Positions 34,682 through 44,177 of a stretch of 64,000 nucleotides of DNA are shown piece by piece; the first letter of the stretch is position 1; each line of letters opens with the position of its first letter. The translations under genes were made by a program, and so were the position numbers. Source of the DNA: Fredinandcohnia onubensis (GTDB lineage Bacteria > Bacillota > Bacilli > Bacillales > Bacillaceae_L); the NCBI RefSeq assembly GCF_002734215.1, contig NZ_NSEB01000007.1, forward strand, positions 198,057 through 262,056, read 5' to 3'. The notes beneath the pieces were generated by a model. That model did not search any database, was not told where the DNA came from, and was given only the letters and a program-made list of their open reading frames with translations.

Positions 34682-35529
34682 TTTTATGCAGGCGCGAACC
34701 TCTTTACAACGTTTGCGAGTTCGACATCTCCTAGTTTTATCTAGGTGCGAACCTCTTTACTTTGTTTGCGAGTTCAATTTCTCCTAGTTTTATCCAGGCG
34801 CTGACCTCTTTACTGTGTTCGCGAGTTCGGCATCTCCTAGTTTTATCCACTCTTGAGCCTCTTTACCACGTTTGCGAGTTCGCCAACTCCTAGTTTTATC
34901 CAGGTGCGAACCTCTTTACTGTGTTCGCGAGTTCGCTATCTCCTAGTTTTATCCAATTTCGAGCCTCTTTATCACGTTTGCGGGTTCGACACCTCCTAAT
35001 TTTATCCAGGCGGGAACCTCTTTACTGTGTTCGTGAGTTCACCATCTCCTAGTTTTATCCAATTTCGAGCCTCTTTGCCACGTTTGTGAGTTCGTCATCT
35101 CCTGGTTTTATCCAATTTCGAGCCTCTTTAGCACTTTTGCGGGTTCGGCATCTCCTATTTTTATCCACTCTTGAGCCTCTTTACCACGTTTGCGAGTTCG
35201 CCAACTCCTAATTTTATCCAGGTGCGAACCTCTTTACTGTGTTCGCGAGTTCTCTATCTCCTAGTTTTATCCAATTTCGAGCCTCTTTGCCACGTTTGCG
35301 AGTTCGGCATCTCCTAGTTTTATCCAACTTCGAGCCTCTTTACCACTTTTGCGAGTTCGGCATCTCCTAGTTTTATCCACTCTTGAGCCTCTTTACCACG
35401 TTTGCGAGTTCGCCAACTCCTAGTTTTATCCAGGTGCGAACCACTTTACTGTGTTCGCGGGTTCGCTATCCCCTAGTTTTATCCAGAGGCACCTCTTTAC
35501 ACTATTTGCTGTCGAGTTCCCCTACATGT
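34682..35529. repeat. 53-bp tandem repeat array, 16 units
   Basis: TTTTAT, part of the shared core CTCCTAGTTTTATCC, recurs from 34682 to 35477 at multiples of exactly 53 bp, giving 16 units with no length change. Units share CCTCTTTAC and GCGAGTTCG blocks and fall into subtypes: GGTGCGAACC, AATTTCGAGCC and ACTCTTGAGCC. A multi-unit block starting CCACTCTTGAGCC recurs at 34847, 35165 and 35377 (6 and 4 units apart), showing higher-order duplication. Units contain GCGAAC...GTTCGC inverted repeats. No reading frame crosses it. It forms the region between the ligase stop and the terminator at 34630. Confidence 0.95.
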
Positions 35530-37149
35530 TTACTTAACTTGTGATAGATGGTCTTTCAGTTGGTCTCGCAGGGCTCTTTTCAGGAACTTGCCTACTGATG
35601 TTTTCGGGATTTCGTCCATGAAGATGATGTCATCTGGCAACCACCATTTCGCAAACTGTGGCTTTAGAAACTCAAATAGCTCTTCCTTTGTGGTTTGGTC
35701 CTTTGCAGCATCTTTTAACACTACACATGCAACTGGCCGTTCTTGCCATCTTTCATGCGGTACTGCAATAACCGCTGCTTCAAACACTGCCTCATGGGCC
35801 ATAAGTGCATTCTCAATATCAACAGAGGATATCCATTCTCCACCACTCTTGATTAAATCCTTTGTTCGATCAACAATCTTCACAATTCCTTCTTCATCTA
35901 CTGTGACTACATCTCCGGTATGCAACCACCCATCTCGGAACGCTTCATTTGTTCGCTCATCCCTATAATACTCATCAGCAATCCAATTTCCTCTTAACAA
36001 TAGCTCTCCCATTTCTTTTCCGTCATTGGCAACTTCTCCATTTGCCCCTACTACCTTCATTTCAACTAGGGGGACGATAGACCCTTGTTTTGAACGAATT
36101 TCTAATTTTTCTTCATCTGAAAGATCATTTTGATAGCTTTTTAGACGAGATAACACAACAAGTGGCGTTGTTTCTGTCATCCCATAAGCATGGATAAACG
36201 GGATTTTGTATTTTGATTCAAACGCTTGGATGAGTCCCTTTGGAGCAGCAGAACCACCACATAAAATACGAGTTAAACTGCTTGTATCGTAATTGCCTTG
36301 CTCTAGTTCATTAAGAAGCCCAAGCCAGATTGTTGGTACACCCGCAGTTATTGTTACCTTCACGGAATCTATTAATTCAGCTAATACCTTTGGAGTAAAA
36401 TAGGGTCCTGGCATAACGAGAGTGGTTCCAAACCACACCGCCGCAAAAGGTAGTCCCCAGGCATTTACGTGGAACATCGGAACAACTGGCATCGCAATAT
36501 CACTTTCCGTTAATCCTGAACTATCAGCTAGACCGAGTGCCATACTATGTAAGACAAGTCCTCGGTTTGAATAGATAACCCCTTTCGGATTGCCTGTTGT
36601 TGCAGATGTATAGCACATCCCTACCGGATCATTTTCATCAAGGTCTTTCTTAAATTGGAATGTAGGATTACCTTCATTTACAATTTTTTCATAATGATAA
36701 AGTAGTTCTAAGTTTGATTCAGGCAATTCATCCTTATCAGTCATAATGATGAACGCTTCAACTGTTTTTAATTGATCCTTAACCTTTTCTAATAACGGTA
36801 GTAGATCTTCATCAAAAAGCAGTACCTTATCTTCAGCATGATTGATGATGTAGACTATATGCGCGGGTGAAAGGCGGATATTGATGGTATGAAGAACTGC
36901 ACCAATACCAGGTATCGCAAAATAAGCTTCTAGATGACGATGATGATTCCATGCAAGTGTTCCAATACGGTCACCTTTACTGACCCCGATATTGTCAAGG
37001 GCACTTGATAATCTCCTTGTTCGTTCACCTATCTCTTTATAAGTATGAGTTACAATACCAGCTGAAGTTCTCGAAACAACGGTTTTCTTTGGAAAATACC
37101 TCTCTGCACGCTCGAGCATTGATGATACTAGCAATGGTACATTCATCAT
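35530..37149 (-). CDS. long-chain fatty-acid-CoA ligase (AMP-binding)
   Basis: This 539-residue adenylating enzyme has the P-loop-like YTSATTGNPKGV motif near residue 180, the HAYGMTETTP acetyl-adenylate motif, GWLHTGDV and the C-terminal lysine motif TSVGKFLKRALR. It activates a fatty acid to acyl-CoA using ATP. The ATG of MMNVPLL is chosen, preceded by GGGGGA; a GTG five codons upstream is the alternative. It is 53 bp downstream of the acyl-CoA dehydrogenase gene and likely co-transcribed. Its stop codon abuts the 53-bp repeat array. Confidence 0.92.
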   Translation of the reverse strand: MMNVPLLVSSMLERAERYFPKKTVVSRTSAGIVTHTYKEIGERTRRLSSALDNIGVSKGDRIGTLAWNHHRHLEAYFAIPGIGAVLHTINIRLSPAHIVYIINHAEDKVLLFDEDLLPLLEKVKDQLKTVEAFIIMTDKDELPESNLELLYHYEKIVNEGNPTFQFKKDLDENDPVGMCYTSATTGNPKGVIYSNRGLVLHSMALGLADSSGLTESDIAMPVVPMFHVNAWGLPFAAVWFGTTLVMPGPYFTPKVLAELIDSVKVTITAGVPTIWLGLLNELEQGNYDTSSLTRILCGGSAAPKGLIQAFESKYKIPFIHAYGMTETTPLVVLSRLKSYQNDLSDEEKLEIRSKQGSIVPLVEMKVVGANGEVANDGKEMGELLLRGNWIADEYYRDERTNEAFRDGWLHTGDVVTVDEEGIVKIVDRTKDLIKSGGEWISSVDIENALMAHEAVFEAAVIAVPHERWQERPVACVVLKDAAKDQTTKEELFEFLKPQFAKWWLPDDIIFMDEIPKTSVGKFLKRALRDQLKDHLSQVK

Positions 37150-37202
37150 AATCCATTCCCCCACTTCAAACTAATTTAAAAAATCAAGTTACTCTTGTAA
37201 AC

Positions 37203-38342
37203 TTATAGCCCCATATTTTTTGCGATTATCGATTTCATAATTTCATTTGTCCCTGCATAAATCGCTGATACTGGTGTGTCACGATACCGTCTCGCAATCT
37301 CGTATTCCTCCATATATCCGTATCCACCGTGTAGGTGCATACATTCAGCTGCGACTTTTTTTGCCAAATCGGTTAACCACCACTTTGCCATGGAAACCTT
37401 TGTCACCACATCCTTTCCTGCGATATGTTTCTCAATCAAATCATCTAAAAAGGTTCTGCCTATTTCAACTTCAGTTGCCATCTCTGCAAGTCTAAATTGA
37501 ATATGTTGGAATTTACTAATCGACCTCCCAAAAGCCTCGCGCTCTTTAACATATTTCAATGTTAGCTTTAGCATTGTCTCAGCTGCAATTTGAGCGGATA
37601 TTGCAACAATTAGTCGTTCTTGCTGGAGCTGCTGCATTAAGTAATAAAAGCCCTTCCCCTCGATTCCAATAAGATTTTCAGCAGGAACAATTGCATCTTC
37701 AAAAATCAGTTCTGCCGTATCTTGTGCGTGGAGTCCAACCTTATCGAGTTTCCTTCCCCGAGTAAATCCAGGGGTATCTTTTTCAATTGCTAACAAACTA
37801 ATTCCTTTATGTTTTTCTTTCGGATCTGTTTTACAAACAACAACGACTAGATCCGCATGAATGCCGTTTGTTATAAATGTTTTCTGACCGTTTACAATGT
37901 ATTGATCGCCCTTCTTTACAGCAGTCGTTTTAATTCCTGCCAAATCCGAACCAGCACCTGGCTCTGTCATCGCTATTGCTGTAATCATTTCACCTGATAT
38001 ACATGTTGGCAGCCATTTTTGTTTTTGTTCCTCTGTGCCATATTCATTTAAATAAGGGACCACGATATCACTATGAAGACCTATTCCTATCATGCTTGCG
38101 CCAACTCGTTCAAGCTCTTCGTTAATGACGACAGTATAGCCAAAATCAGCATTAAGGCCTCCATATTCTTCATCAACCCATGGACATAAAAAGCCATTCT
38201 CTCCCATTTTTGTCCAAAAAGAACGAGGGATTATCCCGTTTTTTTCCCAATCTTTATAAAAGGGATATGCTTCCTTTTCAAGAAACCTTTGAAAGGCATC
38301 TCGAAATATATGATGCTCTTCTTGTAAATAACGTGCGGTCAT
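37203..38342 (-). CDS. acyl-CoA dehydrogenase
   Basis: This 379-residue flavoenzyme has AMTEPGAGSDLAGI (about residue 127, FAD/substrate loop), NGQKTFITNG, and near the C-terminus LHGGYGYMEEYEIARRYRDT with IYAGTNEIM carrying the family catalytic Glu (about residue 367). It introduces the first double bond in beta-oxidation. GGAGGG precedes the ATG. It heads a unit with the acyl-CoA ligase. A cre-like box lies about 107 bp upstream, suggesting glucose repression. Confidence 0.93.
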   Translation of the reverse strand: MTARYLQEEHHIFRDAFQRFLEKEAYPFYKDWEKNGIIPRSFWTKMGENGFLCPWVDEEYGGLNADFGYTVVINEELERVGASMIGIGLHSDIVVPYLNEYGTEEQKQKWLPTCISGEMITAIAMTEPGAGSDLAGIKTTAVKKGDQYIVNGQKTFITNGIHADLVVVVCKTDPKEKHKGISLLAIEKDTPGFTRGRKLDKVGLHAQDTAELIFEDAIVPAENLIGIEGKGFYYLMQQLQQERLIVAISAQIAAETMLKLTLKYVKEREAFGRSISKFQHIQFRLAEMATEVEIGRTFLDDLIEKHIAGKDVVTKVSMAKWWLTDLAKKVAAECMHLHGGYGYMEEYEIARRYRDTPVSAIYAGTNEIMKSIIAKNMGL

Positions 38343-38448
38343 TATTATCCCTCCTAGTAATAAGGGTTTGTTTTTATCAATGTATGTTCCATGATGGGTA
38401 AATATAATGTGGTATTTTTGTGGAAGTCTAGTCTAATAGAAACAAGTT

Positions 38449-38462
38449 AGAAAGCGTTTACA
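38449..38462. promoter_or_regulatory. cre-like CcpA site upstream of the acyl-CoA dehydrogenase gene
   Basis: AGAAAGCGTTTACA matches TGWAANCGNTNWCA at all defined positions except the first. It lies about 107 bp before the start at 38342. A weaker FadR-like sequence (TGAATAATTCCTCAT at 38506) lies about 45 bp further upstream. CcpA and FadR control of beta-oxidation genes is known in B. subtilis. Confidence 0.55.
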
Positions 38463-38544
38463 TTTTAATGAAAAGGAGTCTGTTAACTTTATGAGTTCCA
38501 GTACTTGAATAATTCCTCATTTTACAGAAAAATCCTCCTTTTTG

Positions 38545-38640
38545 AAAAAAAAGACCTAATCCCCACATATTAAGTTTTAAGTATAAAAAAAGACCTAATC
38601 CCCACATATTAAGTTTTAAGTATAAAAAAATACCTATAGA
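38545..38640. repeat. 39-bp direct repeat, two copies plus fragment
   Basis: The unit A(n)GACCTAATCCCCACATATTAAGTTTTAAGTAT occurs with GACCTAAT at 38553 and 38592, exactly 39 bp apart; a third partial copy (AAAAAATACCTATAG) follows. It lies in the 370-bp gap between the dehydrogenase gene and rocB-like gene. Otherwise this gap holds only the cre-like box. Confidence 0.88.
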
Positions 38641-38710
38641 TAAAACACAATTTTTCAAGTGTCCTATCTATTGGTACCATATTAAAAGTTAATATTTATT
38701 TTATATATTC

Positions 38711-40354
38711 CTATAAAGAATTAGTAATAGAGTTTTGACTAGCACCTGCCGAATTTGAAATATGGCGGATTAACCCCTCTACAAGAGAGGGTACCTCTTC
38801 AAAAGCACTCTTCATATGAAGGCGTTCCGTTCGCTTGTGGGCATCTTTGCCGAATGGGCCGATATTCAATACGGGTGCCTGGAGTTGTTTCATTTCCTCA
38901 AATGGGATGCTGTAGTTCCCACCCCAAACCGGTGTATTGGAGATGAAAGAAGTCCAGCCTTCACCTTCTTCCTTGTAGTTCACGTAACTAAGATCGCTTA
39001 TGCCATTGAAATAGTGAACTTGCTTTACTGGTAATGCAAACTTCTCCATGCTATGTGACTTGACATAGTCTACACATTCAATGATAAAATCACAATCAGA
39101 CGAATTTACAGCAGGATAATATGGAGGTGCATATAGTAAAACCATCGCCGGTGAAAGCTCTTGACACTCAATCATAAGTGAATCAACAATTTGGAAGGAT
39201 TTATCACGATCACTCCACTCGTTATTCCCGAGAATCTCGGTCTTAACTGATTCAACAAAGTCTTGGCCAAGTTTCCGAATAGCGTATTCTAGTAGTTCCT
39301 CATAGCGGTAAACACGAATTTCTCCTACAGGCTTCACACCCTGAGTTGAACAGATTTTTTGATAATCTTCGTTACAAGACTTTGCAGCATCTCTTGCAAT
39401 TCCTTCAAAAATATCCATAATTTCTGCTGCATTTCGTTTCATTAAAAATACGTTGTACAACGCGACTGCACGGAATGGCGTCTGGGTTGAGTACTCCATT
39501 TTCAAATCCTTTTGCTGCAGCGTCACAGGTAGTGGAGTCTTCTCCCCCATCACCGTTTCCTGAAGTTTGGCGTTCCACTCCATTTCCTTTGTCATGAACG
39601 AAGCAATATAGTTTGCCGTAATACCACTAAGTGGTTCACCTACATGGGTTTCACGTCCGTATAAAAACACAGACGGCATAATTTTACCGATAGATCCTGA
39701 GTAAATATAATAATTAGGGTCACCTGGTTGCTGACTAAATACCGGCTCACCGTTTAAGAAAAGCTTATAATTGAGGTCATGTTGTTCACGCATTTCTACT
39801 AACTTCGACACAGCTGCTCGCATTCCCGAAGAATTAACCTCTTCATCTGGGACAGTTAATAGAACAAGATTAATTGGCCATTTTTCTGTAGTAGCCTTTT
39901 CAATTACCCCCATATGCATGACAAGTCCCATTTTCATATCCATCGTGCCTCGTCCAAATAAATACTCACCAGAAAGAAGATCCTTTTGTACATCCTCAGG
40001 CAAACTGTCGATTCGGCTATGAAGTAATTGTGTTAATTCCTCTGGACGAAAGGCAAATTCCTCTATATCACCGTATTCCTCCGTAAAAACTGTATCAAAA
40101 TGGCTAATAAGTACAATTGTTTCCTCTGCTTCAGGGTGTTTGTATAAAGCGGTTACAAATTTTCTGCCAAGATCGGCATCATGAAGACCAAGATGAGATG
40201 GATTCTCTTGAAAATACGGCAGACTTTTCAGTTTTTCTGAAACTTTAGCGGGGAAATTCCTTTCTCCCGCTGTGAGTGTCCTACTATCCCAACTAACGAC
40301 CTCGCATAATAATTGGCGAAGCCCTTCTTTTGATGCCCATTGATATTCTGTCAT
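38711..40354 (-). CDS. M20 family peptidase, RocB-like
   Basis: This 547-residue protein has zinc-peptidase motifs LISHFDTV (near residue 82), GRGTMDMKMG (near 154) and PDEEVNSSGM (near 189). Its unusual length and inserts match RocB, the arginine-catabolism protein of B. subtilis whose reaction is unproven, rather than typical 400-residue M20 enzymes. In B. subtilis rocB belongs to rocABC; here it is separated from rocA by the TRAP/aminotransferase genes. A GntR-type palindrome (40397-40406) lies 43 bp before its start. It may release an amino acid from an amide. Confidence 0.85.
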   Translation of the reverse strand: MTEYQWASKEGLRQLLCEVVSWDSRTLTAGERNFPAKVSEKLKSLPYFQENPSHLGLHDADLGRKFVTALYKHPEAEETIVLISHFDTVFTEEYGDIEEFAFRPEELTQLLHSRIDSLPEDVQKDLLSGEYLFGRGTMDMKMGLVMHMGVIEKATTEKWPINLVLLTVPDEEVNSSGMRAAVSKLVEMREQHDLNYKLFLNGEPVFSQQPGDPNYYIYSGSIGKIMPSVFLYGRETHVGEPLSGITANYIASFMTKEMEWNAKLQETVMGEKTPLPVTLQQKDLKMEYSTQTPFRAVALYNVFLMKRNAAEIMDIFEGIARDAAKSCNEDYQKICSTQGVKPVGEIRVYRYEELLEYAIRKLGQDFVESVKTEILGNNEWSDRDKSFQIVDSLMIECQELSPAMVLLYAPPYYPAVNSSDCDFIIECVDYVKSHSMEKFALPVKQVHYFNGISDLSYVNYKEEGEGWTSFISNTPVWGGNYSIPFEEMKQLQAPVLNIGPFGKDAHKRTERLHMKSAFEEVPSLVEGLIRHISNSAGASQNSITNSL

Positions 40355-40396
40355 TTCCTTTTAACCCCTTTTTAATTATTGTATTTGCATTTGTAT

Positions 40397-40406
40397 TTGT
40401 ATACAA
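40397..40406 (-). promoter_or_regulatory. candidate GntR/FCD operator before the rocB-like gene
   Basis: TTGTATACAA is a perfect 10-bp palindrome of the GTATAC type bound by FCD-group GntR regulators. A related larger palindrome occurs upstream of the TRAP operon at 46049-46080, and the GntR gene lies between the two sites. Confidence 0.55.
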
Positions 40407-40497
40407 TAAACATGTAAAAAAATGACTTTTTGTTTTAAAAATGTGCAAGAAGCTCCAGTATGTTTCTTTTTAACTAGAGCGTCTTGGCCGTGTGATG

Positions 40498-41157
40498 TTA
40501 TTCTTCTTTAGCAGTAAGACCAAGTCGATTGGATATATTTTTTATATGATTAGCCATACATGTTGCTGCTTCTTCTGGGTCTTTTCTTTCTAGAGCGGTT
40601 ATAATTTGAAAATGTTCTTCAATGGCCTCAGTCGCACTCATTCGTATTGTATTTGTTAAAATTATATACCTCTGCATTTGAATGCGAAGAGAATTAATAA
40701 ATTCCTTTAATTTATGATTATTTGTGAACTCGGCGAGATAGCTGTGAAATTGGGTATCCAAATTTATAAATTGGCTAAAATTCTTTTCGACGATACTTTC
40801 CCGCTGTTGAACACATATCTCTTTTAAAAATTCTAACTGCTCAGCATCAATCGTTATGCAGGCAAGTTTAGCTGCTAAAGGTTCCAGCGATGCTCTCAAA
40901 ATCTGATAGTCTTGTGCTTCTTCTATTGAAATTGCTCGAACTCTAGTCTGTTTGTTTAATCCCATCTCAACCAGACCTTCATATACTAGCCTTTTTAGAG
41001 CTGTACGAATAGGAGTCCGGCTTATCCCCAGTTTTTCTCCTAAATGTTCTTCTGTTAAATATTCCAAAGGTTTTATTTCATTATTGATAATGGCATTTTT
41101 AATCACATCATATGCTTGATCAGATAATGAACCAGCAGATTTCAGTTTTTGCATCAT
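40498..41157 (-). CDS. GntR-family transcriptional regulator, FCD (FadR-type) subgroup
   Basis: This 219-residue protein has an N-terminal winged helix (about residues 10-75, with EEHLGEKLGISRTPIRTALKRLVYEGLV) and a C-terminal helical FCD ligand domain. The FCD metal ligands appear as LDTQFH (near residue 135) and later His residues (EEHFQII, ANHIKN). The start is the ATG of MMQKLK after AAAGGGGA. It is encoded within the catabolic island, downstream of the aminotransferase and upstream of the rocB-like gene. It probably senses a pathway metabolite and binds the GTATAC palindromes. Confidence 0.9.
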   Translation of the reverse strand: MMQKLKSAGSLSDQAYDVIKNAIINNEIKPLEYLTEEHLGEKLGISRTPIRTALKRLVYEGLVEMGLNKQTRVRAISIEEAQDYQILRASLEPLAAKLACITIDAEQLEFLKEICVQQRESIVEKNFSQFINLDTQFHSYLAEFTNNHKLKEFINSLRIQMQRYIILTNTIRMSATEAIEEHFQIITALERKDPEEAATCMANHIKNISNRLGLTAKEE

Positions 41158-41204
41158 AATCCCCTTTTTCATTTAAAACGTTCCTTTTACCATACTTCAT
41201 CTTA

Positions 41205-42386
41205 TTAATATTTCTCTACTGTTCTGTTTTTCATAATGCTATCCAGAAATAGCTCTAATCTGTCTAAAGCTTCTTGTAGCATTTCCATAGAGGCTGCATA
41301 AGAAATTCTGATAAATCCCTCACCAAACTTGGTAAATCCATTACCCGGAACAACAGCAACTTTTGCTTCTTGTAATAGCTTTAACGAAAAATTTTCTGAA
41401 GTCATATTTGTGCTTTTTATTGAAGGAAAAACATAAAAAGCACCTTCTGGTTTTATAACATCAAGTCCCATCTTCATTAAACGGTCACAAACATAATCTC
41501 TTCTTTTCCTGTATTCTACAGCCATTTCGTTTGCGTCATTTATTCCATTTGTGAGTGCTTCAATTGCTGCATACTGGCTAATTGTGCTTGCACAAACTGA
41601 ATTATAAAGATGAATTTTTAGCATTTCTTCAGATAAATAAGCTGGTGCAAAGGTAAAACCAATTCTCCACCCTGTCATCGAATGAGACTTTGCAAGACCA
41701 TTAATGACAATTGTCTTTTCTCTCATTCCAGGGATAGCAGCGATAGAATAATGCTTTTTGTCGAAAGTCAGCTCACTGTAAATTTCATCTGAAACTATGA
41801 AAATATCCTTTTCCATTAGAAGACTAGCAATTTCATTCAAATTTTGTTCATCTAACACGCTTCCTAATGGATTAGATGGAGAGCAAAGAACCAAACAGCG
41901 TGTTTTTTCCGTAAGTTTGCTTTTAATCAATTCAGCATTAAGCTTAAATTGATCCTGCGTCACATCAATATATACTGGAACAGCGCCGCATAATTTGATG
42001 AGCGGTTCGTAACCTGGATAAATAGGAACTGGAAGAAGGACTTCGTCTCCCTCTCTCAAAATAGTACGAAAGGCTGTATCAATTGCCTCAGTCGCCCCGT
42101 TCGTTACAATGATTTCCGTTTCTGCATCGTATTGTAGGCCGTATTTATGATTCACAAAGTTACTTGCAGCTTGTCTAAGGTCGATTAACCCTGCGTTATG
42201 AGTATATGCTGTTAAATTCTGTCTTATTGCTGAAATCCCTGCTTCTTTTATATGCTCAGGAGTGCTAAAATCAGGCTGTCCAAGAGTTAGGTTAATAGAA
42301 TTAGGATAGTCGGCAACCATATTAGAAAATTTTCTTATACTGGGAACCTGAATATCCGTAACCCTTTTATTCAATAAAATATCCAT
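41205..42386 (-). CDS. class I/II PLP-dependent aminotransferase
   Basis: This 393-residue fold-type I aminotransferase has LTLGQPDFSTPEHI (N-terminal substrate segment), SPSNPLGSVL (Asn at the PLP pyridine), VSDEIYSELTF, the PLP lysine in NGLAKSHSMTGWRIGF (about residue 234) and the C-terminal Arg in EGFIRISYA. It belongs to the aspartate/kynurenine/PatA-like group. The amino donor cannot be told from sequence. It lies between the cupin and GntR genes in the TRAP operon. Confidence 0.9.
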   Translation of the reverse strand: MDILLNKRVTDIQVPSIRKFSNMVADYPNSINLTLGQPDFSTPEHIKEAGISAIRQNLTAYTHNAGLIDLRQAASNFVNHKYGLQYDAETEIIVTNGATEAIDTAFRTILREGDEVLLPVPIYPGYEPLIKLCGAVPVYIDVTQDQFKLNAELIKSKLTEKTRCLVLCSPSNPLGSVLDEQNLNEIASLLMEKDIFIVSDEIYSELTFDKKHYSIAAIPGMREKTIVINGLAKSHSMTGWRIGFTFAPAYLSEEMLKIHLYNSVCASTISQYAAIEALTNGINDANEMAVEYRKRRDYVCDRLMKMGLDVIKPEGAFYVFPSIKSTNMTSENFSLKLLQEAKVAVVPGNGFTKFGEGFIRISYAASMEMLQEALDRLELFLDSIMKNRTVEKY

Positions 42387-42533
42387 CGTTATCCCCCTTT
42401 TTACTGTTACACGTGAATAGCAATAATCCTTAAGTAGGTAGGAGTTGCACTCACTTCATGTTGACCCTTTTCAAAATCTCCAGTCAGATTTCACTAGCCT
42501 CAATTACCTTCATGAAATTTTCCTTCGTTTTCC

Positions 42534-42890
42534 CTACCTTTCAGGGTAAACTACCGCGATGATTTCCATTTCTTCATCATTCGGATTTTCCATTCCATGA
42601 CCATGGCCAGCTTCCATCATGCACGCATCGCCTGCTTTAACAGCAATGCGTTCTTGGTTATTCCTTATGAAAAAGCCCTTCCCTTTCGTCACATAGTATA
42701 CCTCGGCCTCACCATGATGTTCATGGAACCCAATTATTGTTTGTGGTTTCAAAACAACCTTGGCAAAAAGAGAAACATTACCCATCGTTTCATCTGAACC
42801 AAAGATTTCATATAACTCAATGGTGCCTTCTCCTCCACGTGGATTTTCAATAATCTTTTTTTTCTCTGTTTTTCTAATCAATTGATTCAC
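42534..42890 (-). CDS. cupin-domain protein
   Basis: This 118-residue single-domain cupin has motif 1 GFHEHHGEAEVYYVTKGKG (near residue 53, metal-binding His/His/Glu) and motif 2 with GDACMMEAGHGHGMEN (near 87). Small cupins beside transporters often act as isomerases, epimerases or sensors. The gene is 3 bp downstream of dctM. The start shown is GTG (42890); a TTG three codons later lies better spaced from AAGGTG, so the true start is uncertain. Confidence 0.85.
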   Translation of the reverse strand: MNQLIRKTEKKKIIENPRGGEGTIELYEIFGSDETMGNVSLFAKVVLKPQTIIGFHEHHGEAEVYYVTKGKGFFIRNNQERIAVKAGDACMMEAGHGHGMENPNDEEMEIIAVVYPER

Positions 42891-42893
42891 CTT

Positions 42894-44177
42894 CTATCTG
42901 AACAGTGCTGGCATAAATGTTGAAATAGCTGGAACGAATATAATCAACAATACAAAAATAATTAAAATTCCAATTACATGCAATACATATGGGAATGTAT
43001 GCTCAATTCCCATTTTACGGTCAGTGATACTACATCCGGCAATTAAGGACAGACCAACTGGCGGTGTCACATTTGCTAACGCAAAGTTCATGCACAATAC
43101 CATTCCGAAGTGAATTGGGTCGATGCCATACTGCATCGCAATCGGCATAAAAATCGGACTCAACAATATAATTAATGAGGTTACTTCAGTAAGCGTACCT
43201 AAAATGAACAGAATTAATGAAACAACCAATAAGAATTGAAGTGGAGTATGGGCATACTGCAAGAAGAATTCTGAAATCATTGCAGGGATTTGATTTGTTG
43301 TTAACACATATGTAAATGCATTCGCAACGGAAATAATAATTAATATTGTTGCTGATGTCGAAGCTGAACTGACCATGATTTGCTTAAACTTTTTATACGT
43401 TAATTCTTTATAAAACAAGGACAAAATAAAGCCATATACTACCGCAACAACGGCTGCTTCGGTTGCTGTGACAAGTCCACTAAATATCCCAGCAAGAATA
43501 AATACCGGAGTCATTAGCGGGAAGAACGCTTCCTTACAAATGTTTAAAAACTCTTTTCCACTAATTTTTTCTTGGTGGATGACCCCGAAGTTTTTACGTT
43601 TAGACATAAAGGCAACGTAAATACATAAAAGAATAACAAGTATAATACCAGGTAAAAATCCGGCAAGAAATAAATCCCCAATGGAAATATTAGCTGTTAT
43701 GCCAAGGATAACCATTGTTATACTTGGAGGAATAATTAATCCTAAGACACCAGAAGGACCAACGATACTTGCAATAAAGCCTCTGCTGTAGTTTTGTTCT
43801 TTCATACGAGGCACAATAACAGATCCTACCGCATATGTTGTCGCAACAGTTGAACCTGACACGGCACCAAATAAGGCACTAGTAACAACTGCCGTCATAC
43901 CAAGTCCCCCTGGCAACTTACCAACTAGAGCATTTGCTAATCCCATCAAACGTTTCGTTAAACCACCTTTACCCATGATGTTTCCTGCTAGGATAAATAA
44001 TGGGAGGGCAAGATAGGAGAAGTTGTTAACACCAGCAAACATTCGCTGCACCATCATTTCTAATGACACATCGGTTAATACCAGCATACCAATCGTTACA
44101 ATACCCATCGTAAACGCAATTGGCATACCTAGAAAAAGGAAGAAAAAGAAAAGTGCTAAAATCGTAATGATCATCAT
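42894..44177 (-). CDS. TRAP transporter large permease subunit (DctM)
   Basis: This 427-residue protein has about 12 helices with the DctM features GMPIAFTMGI, GNIMGKGGLTKRLM, FGAVSGSTVATTYAVGSV and PSGVLGLIIPPSITMVILG. It is the ion-coupled channel of a TRAP uptake system, working with the DctQ and DctP proteins. The start overlaps the dctQ stop by 4 bp (ATGA), showing tight coupling. Confidence 0.94.
   Translation of the reverse strand: MMIITILALFFFFLFLGMPIAFTMGIVTIGMLVLTDVSLEMMVQRMFAGVNNFSYLALPLFILAGNIMGKGGLTKRLMGLANALVGKLPGGLGMTAVVTSALFGAVSGSTVATTYAVGSVIVPRMKEQNYSRGFIASIVGPSGVLGLIIPPSITMVILGITANISIGDLFLAGFLPGIILVILLCIYVAFMSKRKNFGVIHQEKISGKEFLNICKEAFFPLMTPVFILAGIFSGLVTATEAAVVAVVYGFILSLFYKELTYKKFKQIMVSSASTSATILIIISVANAFTYVLTTNQIPAMISEFFLQYAHTPLQFLLVVSLILFILGTLTEVTSLIILLSPIFMPIAMQYGIDPIHFGMVLCMNFALANVTPPVGLSLIAGCSITDRKMGIEHTFPYVLHVIGILIIFVLLIIFVPAISTFMPALFR

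Noticed and set aside
34682-35529. CRISPR array
   Set aside because: The whole 53-bp unit is repeated with scattered variation; there are no unique spacers between invariant repeats, and no cas genes are present.
38458-38658. 66-codon leftward frame with an internal repeated peptide
   Set aside because: The peptide repeat (LYLKLNMWGLGLF) simply reflects the 39-bp direct DNA repeat; there is no good ribosome-binding site.
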